A stretch of 47,350 nucleotides of DNA from IMG/VR virus record IMGVR_UViG_3300046003_003527, positions 1-47,350 of that record, one strand, 5' to 3'. The notes below the pieces were generated by a model, which had not been told where the DNA came from, ran no database searches, and saw nothing but the letters and a program-made list of their open reading frames with translations. The stretch comes from a virus. Shown in pieces: positions 47,033 through 47,350 of this stretch (position 1 is its first letter; each line of letters starts with the position of its first letter). Made by a program: the position numbers and the translations under genes.

Positions 47033-47350
47033 TTTTAATATAGAAAAATCTTTACATGAGGACATAGTCGACTTTTGTAAGGTAAATCAAATAATTGATA
47101 TAGACGATTTCATCAACAAAACACTTAGAAAAGGTTTTGATTTAAGAAAATATGGTGAATCGTTTGCGATGTTTTTTAACAAGACTGAAGCTGATATGAT
47201 TTTTAAAGGACCACCTGTTGAAGAAGGGCCTATTGCAGAACCAGAGGTTATTATTGAGCAACCAAAGAAAAAAGGTGGTAAAAAGAAAAAGGTTGTGGAA
47301 CCTATTGTTGAAAAAGAACCTGAAGTTGTTGATGAACAACCAAAGGATCC
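47025..47350 (+). CDS. 5' end of an unknown Lys-rich protein (partial, at least 108 aa)
   Basis: An ATG at 47025 overlaps the gp47-like stop by eight bases, and the frame stays open to the window edge. Residues 1-60 are a compact, probably helical segment (SLHEDIVDFCKVNQIIDIDD, then FINKTLRKGFDLRKYG). This is followed by a Pro/Glu-rich stretch with a Lys cluster (KKKGGKKKKV), probably a disordered linker. It is not the start of a gp46-type ATPase as far as visible, since no Walker A appears. Position between gp47 and the expected gp46 gene suggests a small recombination accessory protein, function unknown. Confidence 0.75.
   Translation, partial: MHSFNIEKSLHEDIVDFCKVNQIIDIDDFINKTLRKGFDLRKYGESFAMFFNKTEADMIFKGPPVEEGPIAEPEVIIEQPKKKGGKKKKVVEPIVEKEPEVVDEQPKD

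Noticed and set aside
1-47350. tRNA genes, CRISPR array, integrase, attachment sites
   Set aside because: No gap is long enough for a tRNA with cloverleaf bases, no spaced direct repeats of array type were seen, and no recombinase motif was found.
47345-47350. GGATCC at the very end of the window
   Set aside because: A single six-base restriction site at the edge has no evident biological meaning and is within an open reading frame.

Overview
The window is a densely packed piece of a large, tailed, contractile (T4-like, myovirus-type) bacteriophage genome. Every supportable gene lies on the + strand. Genes abut or overlap by 1 to 11 bases, no gap exceeds about 95 bases, and I see no tRNA, rRNA, CRISPR array, insertion sequence or integrase. 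The DNA is AT-rich, roughly 30 percent GC by eye. The host is most likely a member of the Bacteroidota. Two intergenic promoters match the Bacteroidota sigma-A consensus (TTG, 20-base spacer, TAnnTTTG). Leaders are A/T-rich without Shine-Dalgarno sequences, and the phage ssDNA-binding protein ends in a bacterial-SSB-like tip.

Layout. (1) Bases 1-9361 hold the end of an unknown gene, a giant 2552-residue baseplate hub-like protein with a tail lysozyme domain and a C-terminal SGNH hydrolase domain, and three small unknown proteins. (2) Bases 9388-17952 hold replication, recombination and nucleotide metabolism genes: gp32-like ssDNA-binding protein, a hairpin terminator or attenuator, UvsX recombinase, 5'-3' exonuclease of the FEN/RNase H family, an unknown 160-residue protein, a gp41/DnaB-like helicase, and class Ia ribonucleotide reductase in the order nrdB-nrdA. 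A strong intrinsic terminator closes this block. (3) Bases 18028-36173 hold a baseplate operon: gp25-like wedge, gp6-like wedge, five proteins I cannot name, and a 2686-residue protein with a tail-protein-I/gp7-like segment, three modules spaced exactly 133 residues apart, and chitin-binding-like (CBM5/12-like) segments. (4) Bases 36190-43885 hold tail-fibre or baseplate-periphery genes, including a paralogous family that shares an N-terminal LTxxGRxxL module, and an embedded FkbM-type methyltransferase. (5) Bases 43895-47350 hold a RuvC-like nuclease, then, behind its own Bacteroidota promoter, a gp61-like primase, a PD-(D/E)XK nuclease, a gp47/SbcD-like nuclease, and the start of another gene.

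How it works together. Blocks 2 and 5 are the phage's own recombination-dependent replication machinery plus dNTP supply. Blocks 1, 3 and 4 build the baseplate and host-recognition apparatus. The promoter types appear to segregate. The clear host-like sigma-A promoters precede replication genes (gp32, primase). An AT-rich TATTTATA element, reminiscent of the T4 late promoter, lies 18-22 bases upstream of the first gene of three structural blocks, which suggests an early/late switch. That inference rests on few sites in an AT-rich genome.

No clearly new defence or enzymatic system is visible. The most unusual items are the hub-lysozyme-SGNH fusion, the 133-residue triplicate in the giant baseplate protein, the fused and split versions of one tail-protein architecture, the methyltransferase inside the fibre cluster, and the bacterial-SSB-like tail on a gp32 homologue that has lost its zinc ligands.
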